Positions 1 to 11,144 are shown, counted from the first letter of the stretch. The stretch: 64,000 nucleotides of DNA from Oerskovia enterophila (GCF_001692445.1 NZ_MAQA01000016.1:21234-85233); one strand, 5' to 3'. Numbers and translations: made by a program. Notes: generated from the sequence alone by a model not told the origin.

Positions 1-789
1 TCCGAGCGTCTGCTCGGCGTAGCGCGTGAGGGCCGCGTCGCGCTCGGCAGGGGTGGCGTGCCGCTCCTGCCAGGGCAGCTCGCGGCCGCTGAGGCGCCGC
101 CAGACCGTGCGCGCGTCCCCGTCGACGGCTGACGAGCCCCGCGGACCCGGCGTGCCGTCGTCGAGGTCGAGGCGGACCTCGACCTGGAGGTCCACGGGCA
201 GCAGCGACCCGAAGTCCTGGGCGAGGGCCGTGACGGTCGCCGGGGCGAGCCAGTGATCCATGTCGCGGCGTGGGCGCAGGCGGACGATGCTCCCGGGCTC
301 GGCAGGGACCGTGGGGTCGTCCGCCGCGACCTCGGTCAGCTCGTAGCTGCCGTCCGCGAAACCGCGCCAGCGCACCGGGGCTGGAGCCTCGCCGTCGGGC
401 CGGGAGCGCGCCGAGCGCGACGTGAGCTCGATCTCGTCGGCGACCATGAACGCGGACAGGAGACCGATCCCGAACTGGCCCAGGAACTCCTCGCGGCCCG
501 TGCCGAGCTCGACGTCGCGCTTGGAGCTGCGACCGATCGTGGCCAGCAGCTCACCGGCCTCGGCGAGCGTCAGCCCCACCCCGGAGTCGGCGACCTCGAG
601 CCCGCCGTCGGGCAGCGGCCGGAGCCGGATCGTCGCGGGCGCGTCCTCGCCCGCGAGCCCGCGCCGCGCGGTGATGGCGTCCACGCCGTTCTGCAGGAGC
701 TCGCGGAGGTAGACGCGAGGGCTCGAGTACAGGTGACGTGCCAGGAGGTCGACGACCCCGTGCAGGTCGACCTGGAACGTGCTCGTCAA
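1..789 (-). CDS. Hsp90-family chaperone (HtpG-like), 5' part only
   Basis: ATP-dependent chaperone of the GHKL fold, cytoplasmic by family knowledge. The first 263 codons are in the window and the gene runs off the left edge. Read on the minus strand, the protein begins MTSTFQVDLHGVVDLL. It shows the GHKL nucleotide-binding motifs: the E-x3-N box (E30, N34), a DSGVG motif at about 68-72 and a GQFGIG lid motif at about 104-109. The start is TTG at 789, which overlaps the TGA stop of the upstream YbjN-like gene in the string TTGA, so translation is probably coupled. It resembles the short actinobacterial Hsp90-like proteins more than classical HtpG, but the C-terminal part is not visible. Family confidence is high; the exact subtype is open. 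Confidence 0.85.
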   Translation of the reverse strand, partial: MTSTFQVDLHGVVDLLARHLYSSPRVYLRELLQNGVDAITARRGLAGEDAPATIRLRPLPDGGLEVADSGVGLTLAEAGELLATIGRSSKRDVELGTGREEFLGQFGIGLLSAFMVADEIELTSRSARSRPDGEAPAPVRWRGFADGSYELTEVAADDPTVPAEPGSIVRLRPRRDMDHWLAPATVTALAQDFGSLLPVDLQVEVRLDLDDGTPGPRGSSAVDGDARTVWRRLSGRELPWQERHATPAERDAALTRYAEQTLG

Positions 790-1286
790 AGCGGGCGGTC
801 CTCGACGTAGACGTTCGCGTCCGCGGGACCGGCGTCCGGGGCGGGGAAGCGCTCGTCGAGCTGCTCGAAGAACTGCAGGCCGGAGAACAGACCGCACTCG
901 ACGAGCTGCCCGAGCTGGTCGTCCGCGACACCGAACTCGAGGTCCGTCGAGACCTCGGCGTAGACGCCGAGCTGGTCCCCCTCGACGCGCGAGTAGACCT
1001 TGGGCCAGATCTTGCTCTGGTTGACCTCGTTGGCGAGCAGCGCCACCTGCGCCTGGTCGGCGGCCGAGAGCGTGCGGCTCCACCGGCCGCGGACCTGCAG
1101 GATCTCGTCCTTGGTCCCCATCACGAAGAAGTAGAAGACGTTGCCGTCCCAGCTGCCGCCCAGGTCGCCGTCGTCGTCGATGCCGTAGTTCCAGCCCTTG
1201 CTCGTGAGGATCGCCTCGATGCGGTCCCGCGAGAGCGGTGCGTTCGCGGGCGGAAGGGTCTCGTCCGGCTTGGAGAAGAAGCTCAT
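786..1286 (-). CDS. YbjN-domain protein (type III secretion chaperone-like fold)
   Basis: 166-residue acidic soluble protein without signal peptide or membrane segment. The N-terminal MSFFSKPDETLPP tail is followed by the WNYGIDDDGDLGGSWDG stretch and a C-terminal region (ADDQLGQLVECGLFSGLQFFEQLDERFP) typical of YbjN-like proteins, which adopt a fold related to type III secretion chaperones. The ATG start has GAGGAA seven bases upstream. The stop overlaps the TTG start of the Hsp90-like gene, so the two are probably one operon and may act together. The molecular role of YbjN proteins is not settled. Family call is good; function is inferred from context only. Confidence 0.75.
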   Translation of the reverse strand: MSFFSKPDETLPPANAPLSRDRIEAILTSKGWNYGIDDDGDLGGSWDGNVFYFFVMGTKDEILQVRGRWSRTLSAADQAQVALLANEVNQSKIWPKVYSRVEGDQLGVYAEVSTDLEFGVADDQLGQLVECGLFSGLQFFEQLDERFPAPDAGPADANVYVEDRPL

Positions 1287-1479
1287 GTCTCGATTCCTCG
1301 TCGTGTCGTGGGGCGCGCAGGGCAGCGCGGGGCGGAGCGTGACGTACCGGGCTGCCGGTGGCCACCCGAGGAGCCTACGCAGGTCCACCCACACAGGGAC
1401 AGGGGCGACACAAGGGGCAGCCCGCCTGCGCGGAGCCCTGCCCCGAGCCGGGGCGGGGCACCGAGGCTCGCCCGCCGGG

Positions 1480-1485
1480 TACGGT
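1480..1485 (+). promoter_or_regulatory. -10 element of leaderless miaA promoter
   Basis: TACGGT lies exactly six bases before the miaA ATG, with no Shine-Dalgarno sequence between. This spacing places the transcription start at or next to the start codon. Confidence 0.5.
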
Positions 1486-1491
1486 TCTCGG

Positions 1492-2445
1492 ATGCTCATC
1501 GTCGCCGTCGTCGGCCCCACCGCGACCGGGAAGTCGGACCTCGCCCTCGACCTCGCCCAGGCCCTCACCCCTGCCGAGGTCGTCAACGCCGACGCCTACC
1601 AGCTCTACCGCGGCATGGACGTGGGGACCGCGAAGGTCCCGGTCGCCGAGCGTCGCGGGATCGTCCACCACCAGCTCGACGTGCTGGACCCCCACGAGGA
1701 CGCCTCGGTCGCCGACTACCAGTCCTCGGCCCGCGCGGACCTCGACGCGATCGACGCCCGGGGCGCTCGCGCGGTCGTCGTCGGCGGCTCGGGCCTCTAC
1801 GTACGGGCACTGCTCGACGAGATGAACTTCCCGGGCACCGACCCGGACGTCCGCGCGCGCCTCGAGGAGCGCGCCGAGCGCGAGGGAGCACGGGCCCTGC
1901 ACACCGAGCTCGCGCGGCTCGACCCCGGCGCCGCGACGTCGATCGGCCCTGCGAACACGCGCCGCATCGTGCGGGCGCTCGAGGTCATCGAGATCACGGG
2001 CGAACCGTTCACCGCGAACCTTCCGCGCCAGGAGTACGTGCGCCCCGCGGTCCAGATCGGTCTCGACTGCGACCGCGAGACGCTCGACGCCCGCGTGGCC
2101 GGTCGGGTCGAGCGCATGTGGGAGCAGGGGCTGCTCGACGAGGTCCGTGCGCTCGCGCCGCACCTGGGCCGCACCGCCGAGCGCGCGGTCGGCTACGCCG
2201 AGGTCCTGGCCCACCTGCGCGGGGAGATCACGGCCGACGAGGCCCGCGAGCAGATCACCGCGAACACGCGCCGGCTGGCCCGCAAGCAGATGGGCTGGTT
2301 CGGTCGTGACCCGCGCGTGCACTGGCTCGACGCGCAGTCGCCCACGCTCCTGGCCGACGCCCTGGAGATCGTCCGCGCGGGCGACGACGGCACCCTGGAC
2401 ACGCGCACGGACGAGCGTCCGACGCGCCGTAGTCTGGGCTCATGA
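1492..2445 (+). CDS. miaA: tRNA dimethylallyltransferase MiaA
   Basis: Transfers a dimethylallyl group from DMAPP to N6 of A37 in tRNAs that read codons starting with U. The 317-residue protein is the usual family length. A Walker A-like GPTATGKS motif sits at residues 8-15, followed by the conserved NADAYQLYRGMDVGTAK and HHQLDVLDP stretches that bind tRNA and DMAPP. The ATG at 1492 is chosen because the P-loop begins only seven residues later and because a TACGGT -10 element sits six bases upstream. The last codons overlap the dapF start (ATGA), the common actinobacterial miaA-dapF pairing. Confidence 0.95.
   Translation: MLIVAVVGPTATGKSDLALDLAQALTPAEVVNADAYQLYRGMDVGTAKVPVAERRGIVHHQLDVLDPHEDASVADYQSSARADLDAIDARGARAVVVGGSGLYVRALLDEMNFPGTDPDVRARLEERAEREGARALHTELARLDPGAATSIGPANTRRIVRALEVIEITGEPFTANLPRQEYVRPAVQIGLDCDRETLDARVAGRVERMWEQGLLDEVRALAPHLGRTAERAVGYAEVLAHLRGEITADEAREQITANTRRLARKQMGWFGRDPRVHWLDAQSPTLLADALEIVRAGDDGTLDTRTDERPTRRSLGS
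2430..2435 (+). promoter_or_regulatory. -10-like element before dapF
   Basis: TAGTCT followed by six bases (GGGCTC) and the dapF ATG, inside the 3' end of miaA. It matches the leaderless spacing seen elsewhere and could give dapF its own promoter besides coupling to miaA. Confidence 0.4.
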
Positions 2446-3434
2446 GCCTGCCGCCGCCCCGTCCGACGACCCGCTTCGCCAAGGGCCACGGGACCCGCAA
2501 CGACTTCGTCCTGCTCGCGGACCTCGAGGGGAGCCGAGACCTCGACGCCGAGCAGGTCCGGGCGCTCGCAGACCGTCGCGCAGGCATCGGCGGCGACGGG
2601 GTGATCCGGCTGGTCCCCACGGCCTACGTGCCGGAGTCCGCGGCGGTCCTCGCCGAGGACCCCGAGGCGATCTGGTTCATGGACTACCGCAACGCGGACG
2701 GCTCGATCGCCGAGATGTGCGGCAACGGGGTGCGCGTCTTCGCGGCCTTCGCCGAGCGCCTGGGGCTCGTGGACCTCACGCCCGCCCCGACCGCGACCGA
2801 CGACGCGGGGTCCACCGACGGCCCGGCGACCTCCACGGCTCCGCGGGTGCTCGCCGTGGGCACGCGCGCCGGGGTCAAGTACGTGCGCAAGGAGGCCGGC
2901 GGGTGGTACGCGGTCGACATGGGCCCCTGGTTCCTGCCGGGCGGGCGCACGGCTCTCGACGAGGGCTTCGACGCCGAGGTCGCGGTCAAGGGCTGGGAGG
3001 TCGCCCGGCCCGCGCTGAGCGTCGACCTGGGCAACCCGCACACGGTGCTCGCGCTGCCGCACGAGGCCGAGCTCGAGGCCGCCGACCTGTCCGAGGTCCC
3101 CGTGGTCTCGCCGTTGCCCCCGCACGGTACGAACGTCGAGCTCGTCGTGCCCCTCGGCGAGGAGGTCTCGGTCGACGGGACCGTCGTCGGGCGCCTGCGC
3201 ATGCGCGTGCACGAGCGCGGCGTGGGCGAGACCGAGTCCTGCGGCACGGGCGCGTGCGCCGCGGCGCTCGCGGTCCGGGCATGGGGGGGCCCGCAGTCTC
3301 CCGACGTGTGGCTCGTCGACGTGCCGGGGGGCACGGTGCGCGTGACGGCCCTCGAGGGCGGTCGCGTCGAGCTGGCCGGTCCCGCGGAGATCGTGTTCGG
3401 TGGAGAGATCGACCTGGCGGCGTTCGGGCGCTGA
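2442..3434 (+). CDS. dapF: Diaminopimelate epimerase DapF
   Basis: Converts LL-diaminopimelate to meso-diaminopimelate in the lysine pathway, by a two-cysteine mechanism. Both catalytic cysteines are visible: Cys93 in MCGNGVRVF and Cys267 in ESCGTGACAAA. The 330-residue length is slightly above the family norm because of an insert around residues 112-130 rich in T, D and A. The start overlaps the miaA stop by four bases. If the MurE specificity loop (see murE) is read correctly, meso-DAP here feeds mainly lysine synthesis rather than direct incorporation into the wall; that is inference. Confidence 0.95.
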   Translation: MSLPPPRPTTRFAKGHGTRNDFVLLADLEGSRDLDAEQVRALADRRAGIGGDGVIRLVPTAYVPESAAVLAEDPEAIWFMDYRNADGSIAEMCGNGVRVFAAFAERLGLVDLTPAPTATDDAGSTDGPATSTAPRVLAVGTRAGVKYVRKEAGGWYAVDMGPWFLPGGRTALDEGFDAEVAVKGWEVARPALSVDLGNPHTVLALPHEAELEAADLSEVPVVSPLPPHGTNVELVVPLGEEVSVDGTVVGRLRMRVHERGVGETESCGTGACAAALAVRAWGGPQSPDVWLVDVPGGTVRVTALEGGRVELAGPAEIVFGGEIDLAAFGR

Positions 3435-3533
3435 CCGCACCCAGGGGCCCGACGGCGGAGCGCCCCCGCGTGCTCGGCGCGCGTCGGGCGCGGGACCCGT
3501 CGGCGGGGCGGAGGGCGGTGCGGACCTGCAGGC

Positions 3534-4196
3534 TCAGCCCGCGCGCGTGACCTCGAGGACGCGGAACCCCTTGGCGCTCGCGAGCTTGCTCACCGACAGG
3601 TCGTCGTCGAGGTGCTCGTCCAGCCACGCCATGAGGGAGTCGGCCCCCAGGTTGCGCTGCACCACGAGGTAGGCCTCGGTGCCGGGCTCGAGGCGCGGCA
3701 GCCAGTGCAGCAGCATGTCGTGCAGCACCTCCTTGCCGACCCGGATGGGCGGGTTGGACCAGATCGCGGCGAACCGGACGTCCTCGGGGACGTCCTCGGG
3801 GCGGACCGCGCGCACGTTCTCCAGGCCCAGGCGGGCGGCGTTGCGCCGCACCAGGTCGAGAGCCCGCTCGTTGACGTCGACCGCCCACACGGTCGCGCCG
3901 GGCGACTCGATCGCCATGCTCAGGGCGACCGGGCCCCAGCCGCAGCCCAGGTCGAGGAGGTGCGCGGCGCCGTCGGGCCCGGACGCAGCGGGCGGGAGGT
4001 CCGGGACGGACCGCAGGAGGACCTGGGTCCCCAGGTCCAGGCGGCCCGGGGAGAAGATGCCCGACGCGACCTCGACCGTGACCTCGCGTCCCGCGAGCCG
4101 GACCGTGAGCTCCCGACGTTCCTCGTCGGACGCGGGCTGCGCCGTGAAGTAGTGGTCCGGGGAGGGCTCGGGCGTCGCGTCAGGGGTGGTCGTCAC
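3534..4196 (-). CDS. Class I SAM-dependent methyltransferase (RsmC-like)
   Basis: 220-residue protein with an N-terminal region ending in GIFSPGRLDLGTQVLL, a SAM-binding motif I (LLDLGCGWGPVAL, about residues 91-103) and a catalytic SNPPIR motif typical of N-methylation of guanine or glutamine. The FSPGRLDLGT element before motif I is characteristic of RsmC/RsmD-type 16S rRNA guanine-N2 methyltransferases. It is about half the length of E. coli RsmC and lacks the N-terminal duplicate domain, as is usual in actinobacteria. The GTG start at 4196 has TAGGAT eight bases upstream, close to the leaderless arrangement. It converges with dapF across about 100 bp without a clear terminator. Confidence 0.8.
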   Translation of the reverse strand: MTTTPDATPEPSPDHYFTAQPASDEERRELTVRLAGREVTVEVASGIFSPGRLDLGTQVLLRSVPDLPPAASGPDGAAHLLDLGCGWGPVALSMAIESPGATVWAVDVNERALDLVRRNAARLGLENVRAVRPEDVPEDVRFAAIWSNPPIRVGKEVLHDMLLHWLPRLEPGTEAYLVVQRNLGADSLMAWLDEHLDDDLSVSKLASAKGFRVLEVTRAG

Positions 4197-4421
4197 GAGG
4201 GTCGATCCTATCGGGAGACCCGCCCGGGACCGTCCCGTGCGGACGGTTCACGCGCCGCGCAGGGCGTGAGAGGCTGCGCTCGCGGCGAATAGGTTCGCGT
4301 CGGGACGATCCGGCGTGCCACGCTTGTTGTACGACATGCCGACCGGAACGTCTTCCGGACGACGTCGACCGGCCCAGGTCACACGGACCCGGGGCCCGGA
4401 CCCTCAGCTGAAAGGCGGCCC

Positions 4422-5954
4422 ATGACCCAGACCCCTGCGAACCCCACCCCCGAGACCTCACCGGAGACCGTGGAGCGCCCCGAGCGCGACATCGCCGGAG
4501 ACGTCGTGGCACGGGTGCTCGCTCGGGCGGGGACCGCGCGCGCCGAGGGGGGCACCCAGCACTCCGTCTACGACGGCGAGCAGCTCGAGCTCGCCGAGCG
4601 CACCGCGCTGCGACGGGTCGCGAACCTCTCGACCGAGCTCGAGGACGTCACCGAGGTCGAGTACCGCCAGCTGCGCCTCGAGAAGGTCGTGCTCGTGGGG
4701 CTCTACACGGGCAGCGGCGACGCCGCGGCGGCCGAGGCCGAGGTCTCGCTGCGCGAGCTCGCGGCGCTCGCCGAGACGGCAGGCTCCCAGGTGCTCGACG
4801 GCGTGCTCCAGCGTCGCCAGAAGCCGGACCCCGGGACGTACCTGGGCTCGGGCAAGGCCGCCGAGCTGGCCGCGGTCGTCGCGGCCACGGGAGCGGACAC
4901 GGTCGTGATCGACGGCGAGCTCGCCCCGTCGCAGCGACGTGCGCTCGAGGACATCGTCAAGGTCAAGGTCGTCGACCGGACAGCGCTGATCCTCGACATC
5001 TTCGCCCAGCACGCCAAGTCCCGGGAGGGCAAGGCGCAGGTCGAGCTCGCCCAGCTCGAGTACCTGCTCCCGCGCCTGCGCGGCTGGGGCGAGTCGATGT
5101 CCCGCCAGGCCGGTGGCCAGGTCGGTGGCGCGGGAGCAGGCATGGGCTCGCGCGGACCCGGTGAGACCAAGATCGAGCTCGACCGCCGTCGTATCCGCGA
5201 CCGCATGACGAAGCTGCGGCGCGAGATCGCGGCGATGGCCCCCGCGCGCGAGACCAAGAGGTCCTCGCGCAAGCGCCACGCCATCCCGTCGGTCGCGATC
5301 GCCGGGTACACCAACGCGGGCAAGTCGAGCCTGCTCAACGCGCTGACCGGCGCCGGGGTGCTCGTCGAGAACGCGCTGTTCGCGACGCTCGACCCCACGG
5401 TGCGGCGCGCGCAGACCGAGGACGGGCGCGTCTACACGCTCGCGGACACGGTCGGGTTCGTCCGTGCGCTGCCGCACCAGCTCGTCGAGGCGTTCCGCTC
5501 GACGCTCGAGGAGGTCGGCCAGGCCGACCTGCTGCTGCACGTGGTCGACGCGTCGCACCCCGACCCCGAGGGACAGATCGCCGCGGTCCGGCACGTCCTC
5601 GCGGACATCCCTGGCATCGACCAGGTGCTCGAGGTCGTCGTGCTCAACAAGGTCGACATCGCCGACCCCGACGTCGTGGCGCGCATCCGCGGCCGCGAAC
5701 GGCGCACGATCGTGGTCTCGGCGCACACCGGGCAGGGGATCGACGACCTGCTCCAGCTCATCTCCGACGAGCTGCCGCGGCCCGACGTCTCGGTCGACCT
5801 CGTGGTGCCCTACCACCGCGGCGACCTGGTCAACCGCGTGCACCTCACGGGCGAGATCGACCTCGAGGAGCACGTCGAGACGGGCACACGCCTGCTCGCC
5901 CGGGTCGACGAGGGGCTCGCGCTCGAGCTCCACGCCGTCGCCGTCCGCGCCTGA
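4422..5954 (+). CDS. hflX: GTPase HflX
   Basis: Ribosome-associated GTPase that binds the 50S subunit and splits or rescues stalled ribosomes. The 510-residue protein has the N-terminal HflX domain (GTYLGSGKAAEL and the basic RLRGWGESMSRQAGGQVGG glycine-rich linker), then the G domain with G1 GYTNAGKSS from about residue 295, G3 DTVGFV and G4 NKVD. The ATG start is preceded by AAAGG. The divergent spacer to the methyltransferase gene (about 225 bp) shows no operator I can name. A long GC-rich hairpin directly follows the stop codon. Confidence 0.95.
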   Translation: MTQTPANPTPETSPETVERPERDIAGDVVARVLARAGTARAEGGTQHSVYDGEQLELAERTALRRVANLSTELEDVTEVEYRQLRLEKVVLVGLYTGSGDAAAAEAEVSLRELAALAETAGSQVLDGVLQRRQKPDPGTYLGSGKAAELAAVVAATGADTVVIDGELAPSQRRALEDIVKVKVVDRTALILDIFAQHAKSREGKAQVELAQLEYLLPRLRGWGESMSRQAGGQVGGAGAGMGSRGPGETKIELDRRRIRDRMTKLRREIAAMAPARETKRSSRKRHAIPSVAIAGYTNAGKSSLLNALTGAGVLVENALFATLDPTVRRAQTEDGRVYTLADTVGFVRALPHQLVEAFRSTLEEVGQADLLLHVVDASHPDPEGQIAAVRHVLADIPGIDQVLEVVVLNKVDIADPDVVARIRGRERRTIVVSAHTGQGIDDLLQLISDELPRPDVSVDLVVPYHRGDLVNRVHLTGEIDLEEHVETGTRLLARVDEGLALELHAVAVRA

Positions 5955-5955
5955 G

Positions 5956-5996
5956 CGCGCAGGGGCCCGGGCTCAGGGGAACCGGGCCCCTGCGCG
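5956..5996 (+). terminator. GC-rich hairpin terminator after hflX
   Basis: A 15-bp perfect stem (core GCGCAGGGGCCCGG paired with its complement) encloses an 11-base loop, starting two bases after the hflX TGA. There is no U-tract, as in many actinobacterial terminators. Confidence 0.7.
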
Positions 5997-6097
5997 TGCC
6001 GGGGGGCCGCGGTCCGGCGCTCCTCCGGGCGCCTCGCGGGAGCCTCGTGCGGCCCGGCCCTCGCCGGCCGCGGGCCCGTCGTGTCGGAGGGTCACCG

Positions 6098-6103
6098 TAG
6101 ACT
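6098..6103 (+). promoter_or_regulatory. -10 element of leaderless dinG promoter
   Basis: TAGACT lies six bases before the GTG start, and no ribosome binding site is present. Confidence 0.5.
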
Positions 6104-6109
6104 TCCGGG

Positions 6110-9200
<3,091 letters not shown>

Positions 9201-9257
9201 CTCGCCAGGTCTGACTCCCGCGAGGGGGCCGAGGACCGCCGACAGGCGGTGCCCGGG

Positions 9258-9302
9258 GCACGACGAAGGGGACGGCCGGTGCGGCCGTCCCCTTCGTCGT
9301 GC
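9258..9302. terminator. Bidirectional hairpin terminator between ldh and lexA
   Basis: A perfect 21-bp inverted repeat with a three-base GTG loop lies between the convergent ends of ldh and lexA. Its near-symmetry allows it to work in both directions. No U-tract on either side. Confidence 0.8.
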
Positions 9303-9331
9303 GGGAACAGGGGCGTCGAGAGGCGAGCAGG

Positions 9332-10081
9332 TCAGAGGCTGCGCAGGACCGAGACGACGCGGCCGAGGACCTGCGCGTCGTCGCCGGACAGCGGGCGGTA
9401 CGCCTCGTTGTGCGGCATGAGCCACACGTGCCCGTCGATGCGCTTGAAGGTCTTGACGGTCGCCTCGCCGTCGATCATCGCGGCCACGATCTCACCGTTC
9501 TCCGCGACGGGCTGGCGACGGACGACGACCCAGTCGCCGTCGCAGATCGCCGCGTCGATCATGGAGTCTCCCGACACGCGCAGCAGGAAGAGCTCACCGT
9601 CGCCCACGAGCTGGCGGGGCAGCGGGAACACGTCCTCGACGACCTGCTCCGCGAGGATGGGGCCACCGGCCGCGATGCGCCCCACGACGGGGACGTACGA
9701 CGGGGTGGGGCGCTCGGGGGACACCTCGGCGGGATCCACGCCCTCCACGCGCGGGAAGCCGCTGCCTGGCAGAGCCCTGATCCCGCGCGAGTCGTCGGTC
9801 TGGACGACCTCGATGGCGCGAGGACGGTTCGGGTCGCGGCGCAGGTAGCCCTTGCGCTCGAGCGTCGTCAGCTGGTGCTTGACGCTCGACGGGCTGGTCA
9901 GGCCGACGGCCTCGCCGATCTCGCGCATGCTCGGCGGGTAGCCGCGCTGCTCGACCGACGACCGGATCGTCTCGAGGACCAGGCGCTGACGCGCCGTGAG
10001 CCCGTCCCCGCCGGTCGCAGGGTCGGGGAGCTCGTGCACCTTCGCGAGCCTGCCCGTGGTGTCGGCCACCCGTCCCGCCAT
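9332..10081 (-). CDS. lexA: SOS repressor LexA
   Basis: Transcriptional repressor of the SOS regulon that self-cleaves when bound to RecA filaments. The 249-residue protein has an N-terminal winged helix ([20 protein letters not shown] onward, with [15 protein letters not shown]), the Ala-Gly cleavage site in [11 protein letters not shown], and the catalytic pair Ser173 (SGDSM) and Lys210 (EATVKTF). The ATG at 10081 is preceded by GGAGA. Its promoter reads TTGATT-N17-TACCCT on the minus strand, and a LexA box overlaps the -35 element, giving autoregulation. The LysM gene is divergent, the same arrangement as mycobacterial lexA and its neighbour. Confidence 0.97.
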   Translation of the reverse strand: MAGRVADTTGRLAKVHELPDPATGGDGLTARQRLVLETIRSSVEQRGYPPSMREIGEAVGLTSPSSVKHQLTTLERKGYLRRDPNRPRAIEVVQTDDSRGIRALPGSGFPRVEGVDPAEVSPERPTPSYVPVVGRIAAGGPILAEQVVEDVFPLPRQLVGDGELFLLRVSGDSMIDAAICDGDWVVVRRQPVAENGEIVAAMIDGEATVKTFKRIDGHVWLMPHNEAYRPLSGDDAQVLGRVVSVLRSL

Positions 10082-10247
10082 CGTCGTCTCCGCCCTGCTC
10101 GGCCGTTCCGGTCCTTGTCCTGCGGAGTGTGCGCCGAGAACGGCGCTGCCTCCTGGTAGAGCTCCCGGCCGCCTGCGCGCGCCCCGAAGGGGCCCGACAT
10201 ATCGGACGACCGGTACAGGTCCAGGGTAGGTCACCACGCGACACGAA

Positions 10248-10263
10248 TCAAACACATGTTCGA
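10248..10263. promoter_or_regulatory. LexA (SOS) box overlapping the lexA -35
   Basis: TCAAAC-ACAT-GTTCGA matches the actinobacterial SOS consensus TCGAAC-N4-GTTCGA with one mismatch. It overlaps the lexA -35 element (TTGATT, complement of 10246-10251); the -10 TACCCT is the complement of 10223-10228. Confidence 0.8.
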
Positions 10264-10299
10264 GCATGTCTCGACAACGCGTGCAGTCGGTGATAGAAA

Positions 10300-10330
10300 T
10301 CGTACAGATGTTCGACGTACAGGTGTTCGA
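10300..10330. promoter_or_regulatory. Two abutting LexA boxes before the LysM gene
   Basis: TCGTAC-AGAT-GTTCGA (10300-10315, one mismatch) directly abuts ACGTAC-AGGT-GTTCGA (10315-10330, two mismatches). They lie just downstream of a possible promoter, TCGACA-N17-TAGAAA (10271-10299), and 47 bases before the LysM start, so LexA would block this promoter. Confidence 0.65.
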
Positions 10331-10376
10331 ACCGACCGGGGAAGGCGGTTCGGGCACCCCTGGCGAAGGAGTGGAC

Positions 10377-10748
10377 ATGAGCGCAGTGGTGTCGATGGAC
10401 GAGTGGCGTACGGCGAGGCGTCGGGCGTCCGTGCCGGTGCCGGCGTCGGAGGGCCCCCTTCGTCTCACGCGTCGCGGTCGGGTCGTCCTGACGGCGCTCG
10501 CCCTCGGGCTCGTGGTGCTCGCCGTGCTGTGGGGCGGGAAGGCCTTCGCCTCGGGCCCCGGCGAGCCGCGCGAGGTCACGGTGCACGCGGTCCAGGCCGG
10601 CGAGACGCTCTGGCAGCACGCCGCAGCGCTGGCCGGGGGTGACCGCGACGTGCGCGACGTCGTCGACGAGCTGATGGCCCTCAACGGGCTCTCGTCGGCC
10701 AGCCTCGAGGTCGGGCAGCAGCTGCTGCTCCCGGTGGGCGAGGGGTGA
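10377..10748 (+). CDS. SOS-controlled membrane-anchored LysM protein
   Basis: 123-residue protein: a cytoplasmic N-terminal tail, one membrane segment at about residues 35-53 ([17 protein letters not shown]), then an extracytoplasmic LysM domain ([13 protein letters not shown] to [10 protein letters not shown]) that should bind peptidoglycan. The ATG at 10377 has GAAGGAG five bases upstream. Position divergent from lexA, the size and the SOS boxes match the group that includes mycobacterial Rv2719c and corynebacterial DivS, which halt division during DNA damage. The inhibitor role here is inferred from that synteny, not shown by the sequence itself. Confidence 0.8.
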   Translation: MSAVVSMDEWRTARRRASVPVPASEGPLRLTRRGRVVLTALALGLVVLAVLWGGKAFASGPGEPREVTVHAVQAGETLWQHAAALAGGDRDVRDVVDELMALNGLSSASLEVGQQLLLPVGEG

Positions 10749-10828
10749 CGGGCTGCTGCCGAGGGGCCGTGCCGGCGCTCGCCGGGGCTCTGGTGCCGCG
10801 TCTCGGCAGGTTGCGTGTGAGACAGGGG

Positions 10829-10860
10829 TTGCGCACTGCCCTTAGGTTCCCCTAAGTTAG
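10829..10860 (+). promoter_or_regulatory. Promoter overlapped by a DtxR/IdeR-like inverted repeat
   Basis: TTGCGC (10829-10834), 18 bases, then TAAGTT (10853-10858) form a plausible promoter. CTTAGG-TTCC-CCTAAG is centred in the spacer and -10. The 19-mer from 10842 agrees with the iron-repressor consensus TTAGGTTAGSCTAACCTAA at 14 positions, so an iron-dependent repressor is one candidate; other regulators remain possible. Confidence 0.4.
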
Positions 10861-11017
10861 TACTGCCTCACCAACCCGGCTGGGGGGTCGGTCGGTGGGG
10901 AGGAGACGCGCACTGCCGCGTCTCCGCAGTTGCGTCGACGTCTGCGAGGCGAGTCGCGGACGTGAGATGGGGACGGGGGCGTCCCGACGGAGGTGGCCGG
11001 TTCACGGCCACCTCCGT
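10861..11017 (+). ncRNA. Candidate structured RNA ending in a hairpin terminator
   Basis: No convincing reading frame. The stretch holds four successive hairpins: an imperfect CCTCACC...GGTGGGGAGG stem at 10866-10903, a perfect 9-bp stem GGAGACGCG/CGCGTCTCC (10902-10925), a 6-bp GGGACG stem with a GGGG loop (10970-10985), and a 13-bp terminator-like stem. With the promoter just upstream this could be a small RNA of about 150 nt or the 5' leader of nrdR. It does not fit a known family I can recognise. Confidence 0.35.
10987..11017 (+). terminator. Hairpin between the LysM gene and nrdR
   Basis: Perfect 13-bp stem (ACGGAGGTGGCCG and its complement) with a five-base loop, followed by the pyrimidine-rich TCTCCGTTTG. 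It would end transcription from the LysM gene or from the promoter at 10829, about 130 bases before nrdR. Confidence 0.6.
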
Positions 11018-11092
11018 TCTCCGTTTGTGACCGATGCCCGGGGCGGGGCGCCTTGCATGTCGCCGAGCGGGCGACGTACGTTCGGGGCGCAC

Positions 11093-11114
11093 CTCCGGAG
11101 CGGCCGCTCCGGAG
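11093..11114. repeat. 22-bp perfect palindrome before nrdR
   Basis: A fully symmetric 22-base sequence (half site CTCCGGAGCGG) lies 30 bases upstream of the nrdR ATG. It may be an operator or a leader hairpin. It is GC-rich and does not resemble the AT-rich NrdR box. Confidence 0.6.
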
Positions 11115-11144
11115 CCAGGCCGACCAGCACAGGAGACCTTTCCC

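Noticed and set aside
10749..11144. B12 riboswitch, NrdR box or 6C RNA in the LysM-nrdR spacer
   Set aside because: No B12-box-like sequence, no AT-rich NrdR palindrome, and not the paired C-rich loops expected for 6C RNA. The stretch is reported only as an unassigned structured region.
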